NCBI RefSeq assembly: GCF_019880365.1
Contig: NZ_CP082271.1
Location: forward strand, 4,278,001 to 4,342,000
Source: Pseudomonas sp. DNDY-54
Lineage (GTDB): Bacteria; Pseudomonadota; Gammaproteobacteria; Pseudomonadales; Pseudomonadaceae
Length of the DNA: 64,000 nucleotides
Reading direction: 5' to 3'
The number at the start of each line of letters is the position of its first letter. Position 1 is the first letter of the stretch. Shown here piece after piece: positions 18,344-28,641 of this stretch. The notes below the pieces were generated by a model. The model had not been told where the DNA came from. It searched no databases and worked only from the letters and a program-made list of their open reading frames with translations. A program made the translations under genes and the position numbers.

Positions 18344-21250
18344 ATGCCCTCAACCGGCGAAAGGAGTACCGGTTTGCCCGCAAAACACTCGATCAGCTGG
18401 CATTCGCTTGCCTTCCTGATTGCCTTTAGTTTGCTCGTCGCGCTTGGCTGGTTAAGCAAGCGCACGCAAGAAGCGGTGCTGACCACCAATCAGTCGGTTG
18501 CCCATCGCCTGGAAATCATCACGGCGGCCCAGGCGATTCTTTCCTCCTTGCAGGACATCGAGACCGGCTCGCGCGGCTTTGTTCTGACAGGCGACCCGGT
18601 CTACCTGGAACCCTACGAGCTCGGCCTGACACAGCTCGAAGTGCACCGCCGCAGCCTCGAGCACATCGTTGGCGACGGTGAGTTCCCAGATCAGCGTTGG
18701 TTCGACCAGTTGGATCGCAACATGGCCGAGCGCCTGATCATCACTGCCGGCAACATTCAGGCGCGCCGCGACGCCGGTCTGTTAGCCGCCGCCGAGCGCC
18801 TGCACCAGGCCGGGGGCAAACGGATCATGGATCGACTCCGAGGGCAGCTCAACGCGCTGGAACAGCGGGAACGCACGCAGCTCGCCGAAGCCAACCGGGC
18901 CGTCGCCGAAACCATTGAGCGCAGCCGACTGCTGGCACTGATCGGCACATTGATGGTCATCGCGCTGTTTCTTGCGGCCTTCTGGGCGATTCGCCGTAAC
19001 CTGCAGATCCGCCAAGCGCTCACCCTCAAGGCCCAGGCGGGCGAGGCACGGCTAGCGGCCTTGCTGCAAGCCATTCCGGATGACCTCTACGCCATCGACG
19101 ACCGCCGCCAGGTGTCTTCCCTTTCCCAGGCCAACGACACGCGAGGGCCGGCGCCGGAGGCTATCGAGCCCCTGCTGGTCGAGTTGCTGCAGCAAGCGGA
19201 CGAAACGCACCAGCCGCGGCAGACCACCTGGTGCGAGCTGCAAGGGCGCGGGACCTTCGAAGTGCGCCTGGTGCCGACCGGGCTGGGCGATCACCTGGCC
19301 ATCGCGCGGGATGTCACCGAACTCCAACGCAGCCGTGACACGCTCGAAGATCAGAAGGTATTTCTGCGGCGAGTGGTGGATACCGACGAGAACCTGATCT
19401 TCGTACGCGATCATCACGGCCGCTTCCTGCTCTGCAACAGCGCCTTCGCCGCCCTGCTCGCCGCTCGCCCAAGCGACATCGAGCAACGCCGCGCTGAGGA
19501 CATCAACGACGCTCAACGGATATTGCCGCTGCTGCAAGGCGAAGCCGAGTTGCTGGGCGGCACAGGGGAGCTGCGGATCACCGAGGTCGGCCTGACCGAT
19601 GCACAGGGTCATGAACGCTGGCTGCAACTGCTCAAGCGCCCCATGACCATGTCCAACGGTGCCTGTCACGTCGTCACCGTGGCCGTCGACATCTCGCTCC
19701 GGCGACGGATGGAGCAGATGAAAACGGAGTTCATCTCCACCGTCAGCCATGAACTGCGTACACCGCTGACGGCCATCCGCGGCGCGTTGAGCATGCTGGT
19801 TGGTGGCATTGCCGGCGACATCGATGCCGGCGCGCGCCCTCTGCTGGACATCGCGCACAAGAACAGCGAACGCCTGGTGCGGCTGATCAACGACATTCTG
19901 GATATCGAAAAACTCGAGGCCGGACGCCTGCCGTTCAACATCAGCCGCTGCGATGTAGCCGTGCTGATCGAACAGGCCATGAGCGATATCACGCCATACG
20001 GTGATGAGTACGGCGTCAGTTTGCAGCTCGCACTACCCGGCGGGCCGCTACACGCACTCGCGAATCTCGATCCGGATCGCTTTGCGCAGGTGATGGCTAA
20101 TCTGCTGTCCAATGCGATCAAGCATTCTCCTGTCGGCGGCGTGGTCCGCGTCGACCTGCGCAGCGACGGCAGCAGCCTGGAGATCGGCGTTCAGAATCAG
20201 GGCCAGGGCATTCCGGACACTTTCCGCTCACGTATCTTCGAACGCTTCGCGCAGGCCGACTCCACGGACGCCCGCAAGCGTGGCGGCACCGGGCTCGGCT
20301 TGGCGATCACCCGTTCGCTGGTGCAGCAGATGCACGGTCGGATCGGCTTCGATTCCGAGGACGGCAAGGGCACGCGATTCTGGATCAGGTTGCCATTGGC
20401 ACCTGCGCACCTCGCCCCTGAGCATCCGTCAAAGATGCTGCAGCCCACACCGGCTGGTGAGGCCTCCCGGCCCGTCTCCCGGATCCTGGTACTCGAGCCC
20501 GACGCGTCTGCCGCCGAGCAGCTGGCCAGTGCGCTGCAGCAACACGGCTACGCGACGCTGATCGCGGACACAGCTGCCCAGGCCCGCGACATGCTGGCCG
20601 AGTTCGACATCCAGGCGATGACGCTCAGCCCCACGCTGAATGACGAAGACAGCATCACGTTCCTGCAAAACCTGCGCAGCCAGAACACCTATCGCCATCT
20701 GCCGGTACTTATTGTCAGCCTGCAACCACAACGACGGGACAACGACGACGGTGAGTTGCGCGGCGGCGCGGTCGGCGTGGTCGACTGGCTGCATAAGCCG
20801 GTCGACCCATCACGCGTCATGGAAGTGGTGCGGGCCTGCCTTAACACCGGCCCGGTGCGACCGAAGGTGCTACATGTCGAGGACGATGAAGACCTGCGCA
20901 TCTTGTTGGCCCGGCTGATCGAATCGATGGACATTGACCTGGACGGTGCCGCCACGCTGGCCGAAGCCCGCGGTTTGCTCGCCCGGGAACGCTACGATCT
21001 GGCGATCCTTGACCTGATGCTGCCCGATGGCGACGGTAGCCAGCTGTTCGATCAGTTGTCGCAGACGGTGCCGCCGCCACCGGTGATCATTTTTTCCGCG
21101 CTCGATTCACCTGTACAGGACAGTCGGCTGGCGCTGCGCCAGCTGGTCAAGTCACGCCATGACGGCGACGAACTGGCCGCGATGATTCAACAATTGCTTC
21201 AGCACTGGCCGCCCGGCCAGAACCCGAATTCTGATGAGGTCAACGCATGA
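18344..21250 (+). CDS. CHASE3 hybrid sensor kinase with two C-terminal receivers
   Basis: A 968-residue membrane hybrid kinase: TM1 (about 20-40), CHASE3 extracytoplasmic sensor (about 42-185, with DIETGSRGFVLTGDPVYLEP), TM2 (about 195-218), a PAS-like region (about 235-450), HisKA with His469 in STVSHELRTPLTA, HATPase (GTGLGLAI) and two receivers. The first receiver (about 715-830) has Ser where the acceptor Asp should be (MTLSPTL), so it is a pseudo-receiver. The second (about 845-955) is complete (HVEDDED, LAILDLMLPDGDG). The gene ends in an ATGA overlap with the next receiver, the first link of a chain of overlapping genes running to 25286. Confidence 0.92.
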   Translation: MPSTGERSTGLPAKHSISWHSLAFLIAFSLLVALGWLSKRTQEAVLTTNQSVAHRLEIITAAQAILSSLQDIETGSRGFVLTGDPVYLEPYELGLTQLEVHRRSLEHIVGDGEFPDQRWFDQLDRNMAERLIITAGNIQARRDAGLLAAAERLHQAGGKRIMDRLRGQLNALEQRERTQLAEANRAVAETIERSRLLALIGTLMVIALFLAAFWAIRRNLQIRQALTLKAQAGEARLAALLQAIPDDLYAIDDRRQVSSLSQANDTRGPAPEAIEPLLVELLQQADETHQPRQTTWCELQGRGTFEVRLVPTGLGDHLAIARDVTELQRSRDTLEDQKVFLRRVVDTDENLIFVRDHHGRFLLCNSAFAALLAARPSDIEQRRAEDINDAQRILPLLQGEAELLGGTGELRITEVGLTDAQGHERWLQLLKRPMTMSNGACHVVTVAVDISLRRRMEQMKTEFISTVSHELRTPLTAIRGALSMLVGGIAGDIDAGARPLLDIAHKNSERLVRLINDILDIEKLEAGRLPFNISRCDVAVLIEQAMSDITPYGDEYGVSLQLALPGGPLHALANLDPDRFAQVMANLLSNAIKHSPVGGVVRVDLRSDGSSLEIGVQNQGQGIPDTFRSRIFERFAQADSTDARKRGGTGLGLAITRSLVQQMHGRIGFDSEDGKGTRFWIRLPLAPAHLAPEHPSKMLQPTPAGEASRPVSRILVLEPDASAAEQLASALQQHGYATLIADTAAQARDMLAEFDIQAMTLSPTLNDEDSITFLQNLRSQNTYRHLPVLIVSLQPQRRDNDDGELRGGAVGVVDWLHKPVDPSRVMEVVRACLNTGPVRPKVLHVEDDEDLRILLARLIESMDIDLDGAATLAEARGLLARERYDLAILDLMLPDGDGSQLFDQLSQTVPPPPVIIFSALDSPVQDSRLALRQLVKSRHDGDELAAMIQQLLQHWPPGQNPNSDEVNA

Positions 21251-21636
21251 GCGATTCCGCCAACCCGCGCATTTTGATGGTCGAGGACGAAGAGGACATC
21301 GCGTTCCTGATCCGCTTCATGCTCGAGCGCCACGGCTTCGTGGTCGAGCACGCCGCGGATGGCCGTCAGGCGTTGGAAAAAATCGCGAACGCCAGCCCGC
21401 CGGACCTGACCCTGATGGACATCATGCTGCCCTACCACGACGGCCTCGAACTGATCGAGCGGCTGCGTGCACAACCTGGCTGGGAAAACGTGCCGGTCCT
21501 GATGCTGACGGCCAAGGCGCGCGAAGTCGATATCGTTCGTGCGCTTGAGCTGGGTGCCGACGATTACGTGACAAAGCCCTTCCAGCCGGAGGAACTGCTG
21601 GCGCGTATCCGCCGCCTGCTGAGGAGGTCCCGATGA
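21247..21636 (+). CDS. Single-domain response regulator
   Basis: A 129-residue receiver: acidic triad in MVEDEEDIA, D58 in LTLMDIMLPYHDG, Thr/Ala in MLTAKAREVD and Lys in YVTKPFQPEE. No DNA-binding or enzymatic output. Overlaps the hybrid kinase by 4 bp upstream and the YaiO-like gene by 4 bp downstream. It may be the regulator that acts on the HEAT-repeat or glycosyltransferase protein directly, since no other output is encoded. Confidence 0.92.
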   Translation: MSDSANPRILMVEDEEDIAFLIRFMLERHGFVVEHAADGRQALEKIANASPPDLTLMDIMLPYHDGLELIERLRAQPGWENVPVLMLTAKAREVDIVRALELGADDYVTKPFQPEELLARIRRLLRRSR

Positions 21637-22775
21637 GTCGGTTCCACCTGGCATTGGCAGTGACAGCCGCCGCCTCATTTATCCCGTCGCTGGCATTGGC
21701 TGACATCGCGTCCGCCCAACGCCAGATCGACGCGCAGCAATTGAATGCAGCCGCAGCGACCCTCGAAGCCCACCTGGCCGGTCATCCAGAGGACAGCGAA
21801 GCGCGATTTCTGCTGGCACGGGTGCGGGCCTGGCAAGGGACGCCAGAGCTGGCGTTACCGCTCTACAGGCGACTCCTGCAGCAAGAGCCAGACAACGCGG
21901 ACTATCTGCTCGGCCAAGGGCAGGCATTGTTGTGGGCGGGCCGCCCGCAGGATGCGCTGGATTCGCTGGAACGAGCGGCGGAGATCGCACCAGACTACGC
22001 CGACGTTCAGCAGGCCATTCAGCACGCCCGCGCGGCGCTGAGGTCTCCGGTGACCACGGCAACCCCCATCACGCACGCACCGGCGCAGCGCCGTCATGAG
22101 CTCGAGCTGTCGGCCCGCCAGGATTGGCTGGATAACGGCTTCGACAATTGGCGCAGCCAGCGCCTCGATTACGCCTCGACCCAACCAGACGGGCTCGGCT
22201 GGTACGGTGCGCTGCTGCGTGAACAACGCTTCGGCGAATGGGACCAGGGCGTCGAGGCGGGCGCCGTGGTCGCGCTGGACGATAACTGGACGCTGCAACC
22301 GGAAGTCGGCTATCAGCCGTCACCGTATTTTCTGCCCGAATGGCACGCTGACCTGCGCCTGCAACGACTCCTGCCCGATGGTTTTCTCGGCGCCGTCAGT
22401 GTCAGGCGCACCGACTACGAAACCACTCGCGTCGATCGACTGGCCCTCAGCGCCGAGCGCTACTGGGATTCCTGGCGCGCGGGGTACACCCTGAATATCA
22501 CCGATGTGGCCAACGCCGGGACGCCGATCGGTCATGATTTGGCGTTGGACTACTACTACGCCGGTCTCAGCTATGCCGGCCTGCGCGCCACGGTTGGCGA
22601 GGAAGAGGCCGTCGAAGAGCAGCAGCTGATCACGAGCGATGTGCGCGCCCTCAGCCTGCAAGGCCGTCACTGGCTCGATAGCCGCTGGGCGCTGACCTGG
22701 GAGCTCGGCCACCACCGTCAGGGCGATTACTACACGCGTCGATGGCTGCAACTCGGCGTGCGACATGCTTTCTGA
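21633..22775 (+). CDS. YaiO-like outer-membrane beta-barrel protein with TPR region
   Basis: 380 residues. Signal peptide (about 1-23, ending LALA), tetratricopeptide repeats (about 25-150: HPEDSEARFLLARVRAWQG, EPDNADYLLGQGQALLW) and a C-terminal barrel of alternating strands ending in aromatic RWLQLGVRHAF, the usual outer-membrane signature with terminal Phe. E. coli YaiO has this architecture and lies beside the glycosyltransferase gene yaiP. Likely role: exporting or anchoring a polysaccharide made by the GT2 protein at 23886. It overlaps the preceding receiver by 4 bp and the next gene by 11 bp. Confidence 0.8.
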   Translation: MSRFHLALAVTAAASFIPSLALADIASAQRQIDAQQLNAAAATLEAHLAGHPEDSEARFLLARVRAWQGTPELALPLYRRLLQQEPDNADYLLGQGQALLWAGRPQDALDSLERAAEIAPDYADVQQAIQHARAALRSPVTTATPITHAPAQRRHELELSARQDWLDNGFDNWRSQRLDYASTQPDGLGWYGALLREQRFGEWDQGVEAGAVVALDDNWTLQPEVGYQPSPYFLPEWHADLRLQRLLPDGFLGAVSVRRTDYETTRVDRLALSAERYWDSWRAGYTLNITDVANAGTPIGHDLALDYYYAGLSYAGLRATVGEEEAVEEQQLITSDVRALSLQGRHWLDSRWALTWELGHHRQGDYYTRRWLQLGVRHAF

Positions 22776-23889
22776 ACCCTCCGTAAGCTGCCCCGTCTGG
22801 CTCTGCGACGTACCGCGCAACGCGTGGCAGGCCATCTGGCCGGAAGACGCTATGTTGCAGCTCGCGTTGTATTGCGCGTTGGGCCTCGCGATTCTCACTG
22901 TGCTGGTGATGGTGCAAGTCATGCTGCTCGGTGAAGTGGCCCGTCGCCGAACGGCACGGCGCCAGCAGTTCAATGACCAATGGCGCCCCTTCTTTGCGCT
23001 CTGCAGCCTCGACGATGCGCTGCCAGAGCCCGCGCCGGCGTTGCCGCGAAGTCGACAGCTGTGGTTTCTCCTGCAATGGAACCGCACCCAGCTGCAGTTG
23101 CGCGGCGCGGCGCGCGCGCGCATGAACCGCGCGCTTGTCGCCCTCGGCATGGATCGTCAGGCCTTGGCGCTCCTGCGCGGCCGGGTACGCAGCAAGCTGA
23201 TCGGCCTGACCTGCCTGCGCCACCAGGCCGATCCGGCACACTGGGACGCCGTTCAGCCCTTGCTGATGAACCGCAACGCAATCGTTTCGCTGGCCGCCGC
23301 GCAGACCCTGATCGCCATAGACGCGCCCCGTGCAATGCAGGTGATTCTGCCGGCTGCCGTGTCGCGCATCGATTGGGCCCTGCCTCGTCTGGCCAGCCTC
23401 TGCCAGCAGGCCGGCGAACAGGCCGTGACCATGCCGCTGCTGATCACCCTTGCCGGTTCCGAAGACCCGCGGCGTGAGCGTTTGATCGGCCTGCTTGTTC
23501 ACGGCGAACCCCGCCACGCCGCTCCGTGGGCCCGCGCACGCCTGGAAGAAGACGCCGCACCGGAGCAGCTTCAGGTCGCGCTACGCTGCCTCTGCGAACT
23601 GGGCGACCCCCGTGATCGGGGCCGATTGCTGCATGCGCTGCGGCACAGCCATGCCGACGTGCGACTGGCCGCACTGCAAGCCTTGCACAAACAGGCCGGA
23701 AGTGAAGACAGCGGCGTGTTCATGCCGTTGCTTGCCGATACCAGTTGGTGGGTCCGTCAGGCCGCGGCAGACAGTTTGGCAACACTGCCGGGCGCCACCC
23801 CCGAGCGGCTGCAGGCCTTACTCGGCCAGGTCGAAGATCGCTATGGGCGGGACGCACTGAGCCGAGCGATCGCGGAGGTTCGGCGTTGA
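22765..23889 (+). CDS. Membrane-anchored HEAT-repeat protein
   Basis: 374 residues with a single N-terminal TM helix (about 32-55: LQLALYCALGLAILTVLVMV) followed by arrayed helical pairs of HEAT type (about 100-370), e.g. NAIVSLAAAQTLIAIDAPRA, HADVRLAALQALHKQAGSED and DTSWWVRQAAADSLATLPG. HEAT solenoids are protein-binding scaffolds. Wedged between an outer-membrane barrel and a glycosyltransferase, it probably bridges synthase and export machinery or receives the signal from the receiver proteins. Overlaps both neighbours (11 bp and 4 bp). No enzymatic domain was recognised. Confidence 0.75.
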   Translation: MLSEPSVSCPVWLCDVPRNAWQAIWPEDAMLQLALYCALGLAILTVLVMVQVMLLGEVARRRTARRQQFNDQWRPFFALCSLDDALPEPAPALPRSRQLWFLLQWNRTQLQLRGAARARMNRALVALGMDRQALALLRGRVRSKLIGLTCLRHQADPAHWDAVQPLLMNRNAIVSLAAAQTLIAIDAPRAMQVILPAAVSRIDWALPRLASLCQQAGEQAVTMPLLITLAGSEDPRRERLIGLLVHGEPRHAAPWARARLEEDAAPEQLQVALRCLCELGDPRDRGRLLHALRHSHADVRLAALQALHKQAGSEDSGVFMPLLADTSWWVRQAAADSLATLPGATPERLQALLGQVEDRYGRDALSRAIAEVRR

Positions 23890-25286
23890 GCATCGACTGG
23901 CTGTGGTGGTTGCAACTGGGCTTTATCCTCTACTTCCTGCTGCTCAACGGGATGTACCTACTGCTCAATGTGCTGTCGATGGTCAGCCTCATGGGCTATA
24001 TCCGTCAGCGGGCCGAAACCGGCGAAATCGCGGCGTATCTGGGCGTCGAGCCGCCCGTTTCGGTGCTGATGCCTGCCTTCAACGAACAGGCGACGATCCG
24101 AACGTCGGTGCGCTCCATGCTGCAGCTGCAGTACCCCGAATTCGAAGTGGTGGTGATTAACGACGGTTCAAAAGACAACACCCTCGCGGTGCTGATCGAC
24201 GAGTTCGAGCTGGTGCCACATCCCGAGCCACTGCGTCAGGCGGTTCCTCATCAGCCGGTGCACGCGATCTACCGTTCGCGGCGCTACGCCAACCTGCGTG
24301 TAATCGACAAGGCCAACGGTGGCAAAGCCGACGCGCTGAACGCGGGCATCAATGCGGCGCGGCACGGGCTGTTCTGCGGTGTCGACGCCGACTCTATTCT
24401 GCAGCGCGACAGCCTGTTGCGTGTCGTTCAACCCTTCCTTGAAGACGAACGCACCGTTGCGGCGGGTGGTACCGTGCGCATCGCCAACGGCTCGGAGGTA
24501 CGGGGCGGCTTCCTGATCCGCGCCGGGTTGCCGAGCAACTGGCTGGCGCGCTTCCAGATCGTGGAATACCTGCGCGCCTTTCTATTCGGCCGCCTCGGTT
24601 GGTCACCGATGAACGCCGTGCTGATCATCTCCGGTGCCTTCGGCCTGTTCGACAAGGAGCGGGTCATGACTGTCGGCGGCTACCGCACCGACACGGTTGG
24701 CGAAGACATGGAGCTGGTGGTGCGGCTGCATCGCTATCATCGGGAACACCGCATTCCCTACCGCATCCGCTACCTGCCCGATCCGATCTGCTGGACCGAG
24801 TGCCCGGAAGACCTTGGCACGCTGGGCCGTCAGCGCAGCCGCTGGCAACGTGGCCTGGCGGAAAGCTTGGGTCGTCACGCCCGCCTCGCCTTCAGCCTGC
24901 GCGGCGGCGCGCCGGGCTGGCTGGCCTGGCCGTTCATGGCATTGTTCGAGTGGGTGGGCCCGCTGATCGAGCTGGTCGGGTACGCCTTTATGATCGGTGG
25001 GTTCGCGCTCGGCGTGGTGTCCTATCCCGCACTGGCCGCCTTCCTGCTGGTAGCGGTCGGCATGGGCATTCTGCTCTCGGTCAACGGCCTGCTCTTGGAG
25101 ACCCTGTCGTTTCGCGTGTACGAACGGCGCCGCGACATGCTGCGGCTGTTTCTCATGGCCGTGCTGGAGAACGTCGGCTATCGCCAGCTGAATACGCTCT
25201 GGCGTTGCCGCGGGCTGTGGCAATGGTTTTCGCGTCGCAAGCATCAATGGGGAGCCATGCGCCGCAGCGGAACCTGGGGGCAGTAG
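23886..25286 (+). CDS. Processive family 2 glycosyltransferase (membrane polysaccharide synthase)
   Basis: Started at TTG 23886, which overlaps the upstream TGA in a TTGA junction; the open frame extends further 5' but that part only shadows the HEAT gene. 466 residues: N-terminal TM (about 3-35), GT2 catalytic domain with SVLMPAFNEQ, VINDGSKDNT, GVDADSIL, VGEDMELVVRL and QRSRWQRG (the D,D,D,QxxRW set of processive synthases such as BcsA, PgaC, YaiP), then three or so TM helices (about 345-430). It should polymerise a nucleotide sugar into a polysaccharide while translocating it across the inner membrane. Its stop lies within the first of three tandem repeats. Confidence 0.9.
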   Translation: MSIDWLWWLQLGFILYFLLLNGMYLLLNVLSMVSLMGYIRQRAETGEIAAYLGVEPPVSVLMPAFNEQATIRTSVRSMLQLQYPEFEVVVINDGSKDNTLAVLIDEFELVPHPEPLRQAVPHQPVHAIYRSRRYANLRVIDKANGGKADALNAGINAARHGLFCGVDADSILQRDSLLRVVQPFLEDERTVAAGGTVRIANGSEVRGGFLIRAGLPSNWLARFQIVEYLRAFLFGRLGWSPMNAVLIISGAFGLFDKERVMTVGGYRTDTVGEDMELVVRLHRYHREHRIPYRIRYLPDPICWTECPEDLGTLGRQRSRWQRGLAESLGRHARLAFSLRGGAPGWLAWPFMALFEWVGPLIELVGYAFMIGGFALGVVSYPALAAFLLVAVGMGILLSVNGLLLETLSFRVYERRRDMLRLFLMAVLENVGYRQLNTLWRCRGLWQWFSRRKHQWGAMRRSGTWGQ

Positions 25287-25605
25287 GGTGGATCACGTTC
25301 TATCGATCCACCGCGTGCCGCGTGCAGCCATCGGTGGATGTAAAAGGCGACATCCACCCTACGCATGGCCAGCTCTTCATTGGGGCTTTGATGACGCACG
25401 GATCGTAGGGTGGGTCGCGCTTTACCGATCCACCGCGGTGCCGCGTGCCGCCATCGGTGTATGTAAAAGGCGACATCCACCCTACGCATGGTCAGCTCCT
25501 CACTGGGGCTTTGATAACGCACGGATCGTAGGGTGGATCACGCTCTACCGATCCACCGCGGTGCCGCCATCGGTGGATGTAAAAGGCGACATCCACCCTC
25601 GGCAT
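25283..25605. repeat. Three tandem copies of a ~122-bp palindromic repeat
   Basis: Units begin at 25283, 25405 and 25528. Each holds GTAGGGTGGATC..., a short arm GATCCACCGCG, and a second arm GGTGGATGTAAAAGGCGACA-TCCACCCTACG, followed by a common spacer (GGGGCTTTGATRACGCACGG). The last copy lacks the spacer. The inverted arms could form strong hairpins on either strand, in the gap between two convergent genes, so they may serve as terminators. The first unit overlaps the stop codon of the glycosyltransferase. Related single copies lie at 292-491. Confidence 0.85.
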
Positions 25606-25614
25606 GCTGATGGT

Positions 25615-27108
25615 TTACAGCTTGATCCAGGTGGCTTTCAGTTCGGTGTACTTGTCGAAGGCATGCAGCGACTTGTCGCGCCCGTTGCCGGACTGCTTGA
25701 AGCCGCCAAACGGTGCGGTCATGTCACCGCCGTCGTACTGATTGATCCAGACGCTACCGGCCCGTAGCGCCTTGGCGGTCAGATGGGCCTTGGACAGGTC
25801 CGACGTCCATACCGCAGCGGCGAGACCGTAGGGTGTGTCATTGGCGATGGATACGGCTTCGGCTGCGGTATCGAAGGTGATGACCGACAGCACCGGCCCG
25901 AAAATCTCTTCCCGCGCGATCTTCATCGCATTGCTGACGCCATCGAAGATGGTCGGCTCAACAAAAAGCCCGCCGGTTTCCTGCAGGGTCCGCTGACCTC
26001 CGATGAGCACCTGGGCACCATCATTACGGCCGGCCTCGATGTAGCCGAGCACCGTATCGAGCTGCTGGGTATCGACCAGGGCACCCACATTGGTCGCTGG
26101 GTCCAGCGGGTTGCCGGGCTTCCAGCCTTTGAGCGCCTCGACCACCAACGGCAGGAAGCGCTCCTTGATCGAACTCTCGACCAAAAGCCGCGAGCCCGCC
26201 GTGCAAACCTCGCCCTGGTTGAACGCGATGGCGCTCGCGGCCGCCTTGGCGGCGGCCTGCAAGTCCGGTGCATCGGCAAAGACGATGTTCGGGCTCTTGC
26301 CGCCAGCCTCCAGCCAGACGCGCTTCATGTTCGACTCGCCGGCGTAGATCATCAGTTGTTTGGCGACGCGGGTAGAACCGGTGAACACCAGCGTGTCGAC
26401 GTCCATGTGCAGCGCCAGCGCCTTGCCAACGGTGTGGCCATAGCCCGGCAGCACATTGAGTACGCCCGCGGGGATGCCGGCTTCGATAGCCAATTGAGCC
26501 ACACGGATCGCAGTCAGCGGCGACTTCTCGGATGGCTTGAGTATCACTGAGTTACCGGCGGAAAGCGCCGGACCGAGCTTCCAGCAGGCCATCATCAACG
26601 GGAAGTTCCAGGGCACGATCGCCGCCACCACCCCGACAGGTTCGCGGGTGACCAGGCCCAGCTGGTCATGCGGCGTCGCCGCGACTTCATCGTAGAGCTT
26701 GTCGATCGCCTCGCCGGACCAGCGCAACGCGTTGGCCGAACCGGGGATGTCAATGTTCAGCGAATCGCCGATCGGCTTGCCCATATCGAGGGTTTCCAGC
26801 AACGCCAGTTCTTCGGCATTGGCCTGGATGAGATTGGCGAAACGGATCATCGTCGCCTTGCGCTTGGCCGGGGCCATGCGCGACCAGACGCCAGACTCGA
26901 AGGCCATGCGCGCGCTAATCACGGCGCGGTCGGCGTCGGCCTCGTCACAACTCGCCACTTGCGCCAGCACGCGGCCGTCGACCGGGCTGATGCAATCGAA
27001 CGTAGCCGCCGAGCTGGATGCGGTGTATTCGCCCTGGACGAAAGCCCGTCCTTCAATGCGCAGGTCACGGGCACGCTGTTGCCAGTCGGCGAGAGTCAGG
27101 GTGGTCAT
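25615..27108 (-). CDS. kauB: Aldehyde dehydrogenase of polyamine catabolism (KauB/PuuC type)
   Basis: 497 residues from the ATG at 27108 (MTTLTLADWQQRARDL); the upstream open frame runs into the divergent gene region and is not family-like. Catalytic Cys in FNQGEVCTAGSRL, general base Glu in VWLEAGGKSPNIVF, NAD-binding GSTRVAKQLM, and C-terminal PFGGFKQSGNGRD. KauB/PuuC oxidises 4-aminobutyraldehyde, 4-guanidinobutyraldehyde or gamma-glutamyl-aminobutyraldehyde to the acid. It is divergent from an omega-transaminase gene and next to rpmG/rpmB, the same arrangement as PA5312-PA5316 as I recall it, which is the basis for the symbol. Confidence 0.85.
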   Translation of the reverse strand: MTTLTLADWQQRARDLRIEGRAFVQGEYTASSSAATFDCISPVDGRVLAQVASCDEADADRAVISARMAFESGVWSRMAPAKRKATMIRFANLIQANAEELALLETLDMGKPIGDSLNIDIPGSANALRWSGEAIDKLYDEVAATPHDQLGLVTREPVGVVAAIVPWNFPLMMACWKLGPALSAGNSVILKPSEKSPLTAIRVAQLAIEAGIPAGVLNVLPGYGHTVGKALALHMDVDTLVFTGSTRVAKQLMIYAGESNMKRVWLEAGGKSPNIVFADAPDLQAAAKAAASAIAFNQGEVCTAGSRLLVESSIKERFLPLVVEALKGWKPGNPLDPATNVGALVDTQQLDTVLGYIEAGRNDGAQVLIGGQRTLQETGGLFVEPTIFDGVSNAMKIAREEIFGPVLSVITFDTAAEAVSIANDTPYGLAAAVWTSDLSKAHLTAKALRAGSVWINQYDGGDMTAPFGGFKQSGNGRDKSLHAFDKYTELKATWIKL

Positions 27109-27313
27109 GAGGCGTCCTCTGGTGTGCGTCGAATGTTCAGAATGGCACCCTAAACCAGCAGCGCCAGGCCTATCAATATTTTTTACGAAGGGGCCGTTTC
27201 TGCCTTGTTTTGTTCGTTTTATTAAACATAGACTCGCCGAAACTGCTGGCCACACGCGGGAATATAGGCCGCGTCACAGCATAGCCGTCGAAAACGCCCT
27301 GCCGGAGCGAGTC

Positions 27314-28624
<1,311 letters not shown>

Positions 28625-28641
28625 TCTAGCACCAGAAACGA

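Noticed and set aside
23745..23885. N-terminal extension of the GT2 gene to the first ATG
   Set aside because: The extra 47 residues overlap the HEAT gene in another frame and are polar and Arg-rich; the TTG start gives the expected membrane helix.
25283..25605. Possible CRISPR array
   Set aside because: Units are 122 bp, nearly identical throughout and palindromic; there are no short repeats with unique spacers and no cas genes.
26699..27313. N-terminal extension of the omega-transaminase by 205 codons
   Set aside because: It lies antisense to the aldehyde dehydrogenase and crosses the promoter region; the family starts at the ATG at 27314.
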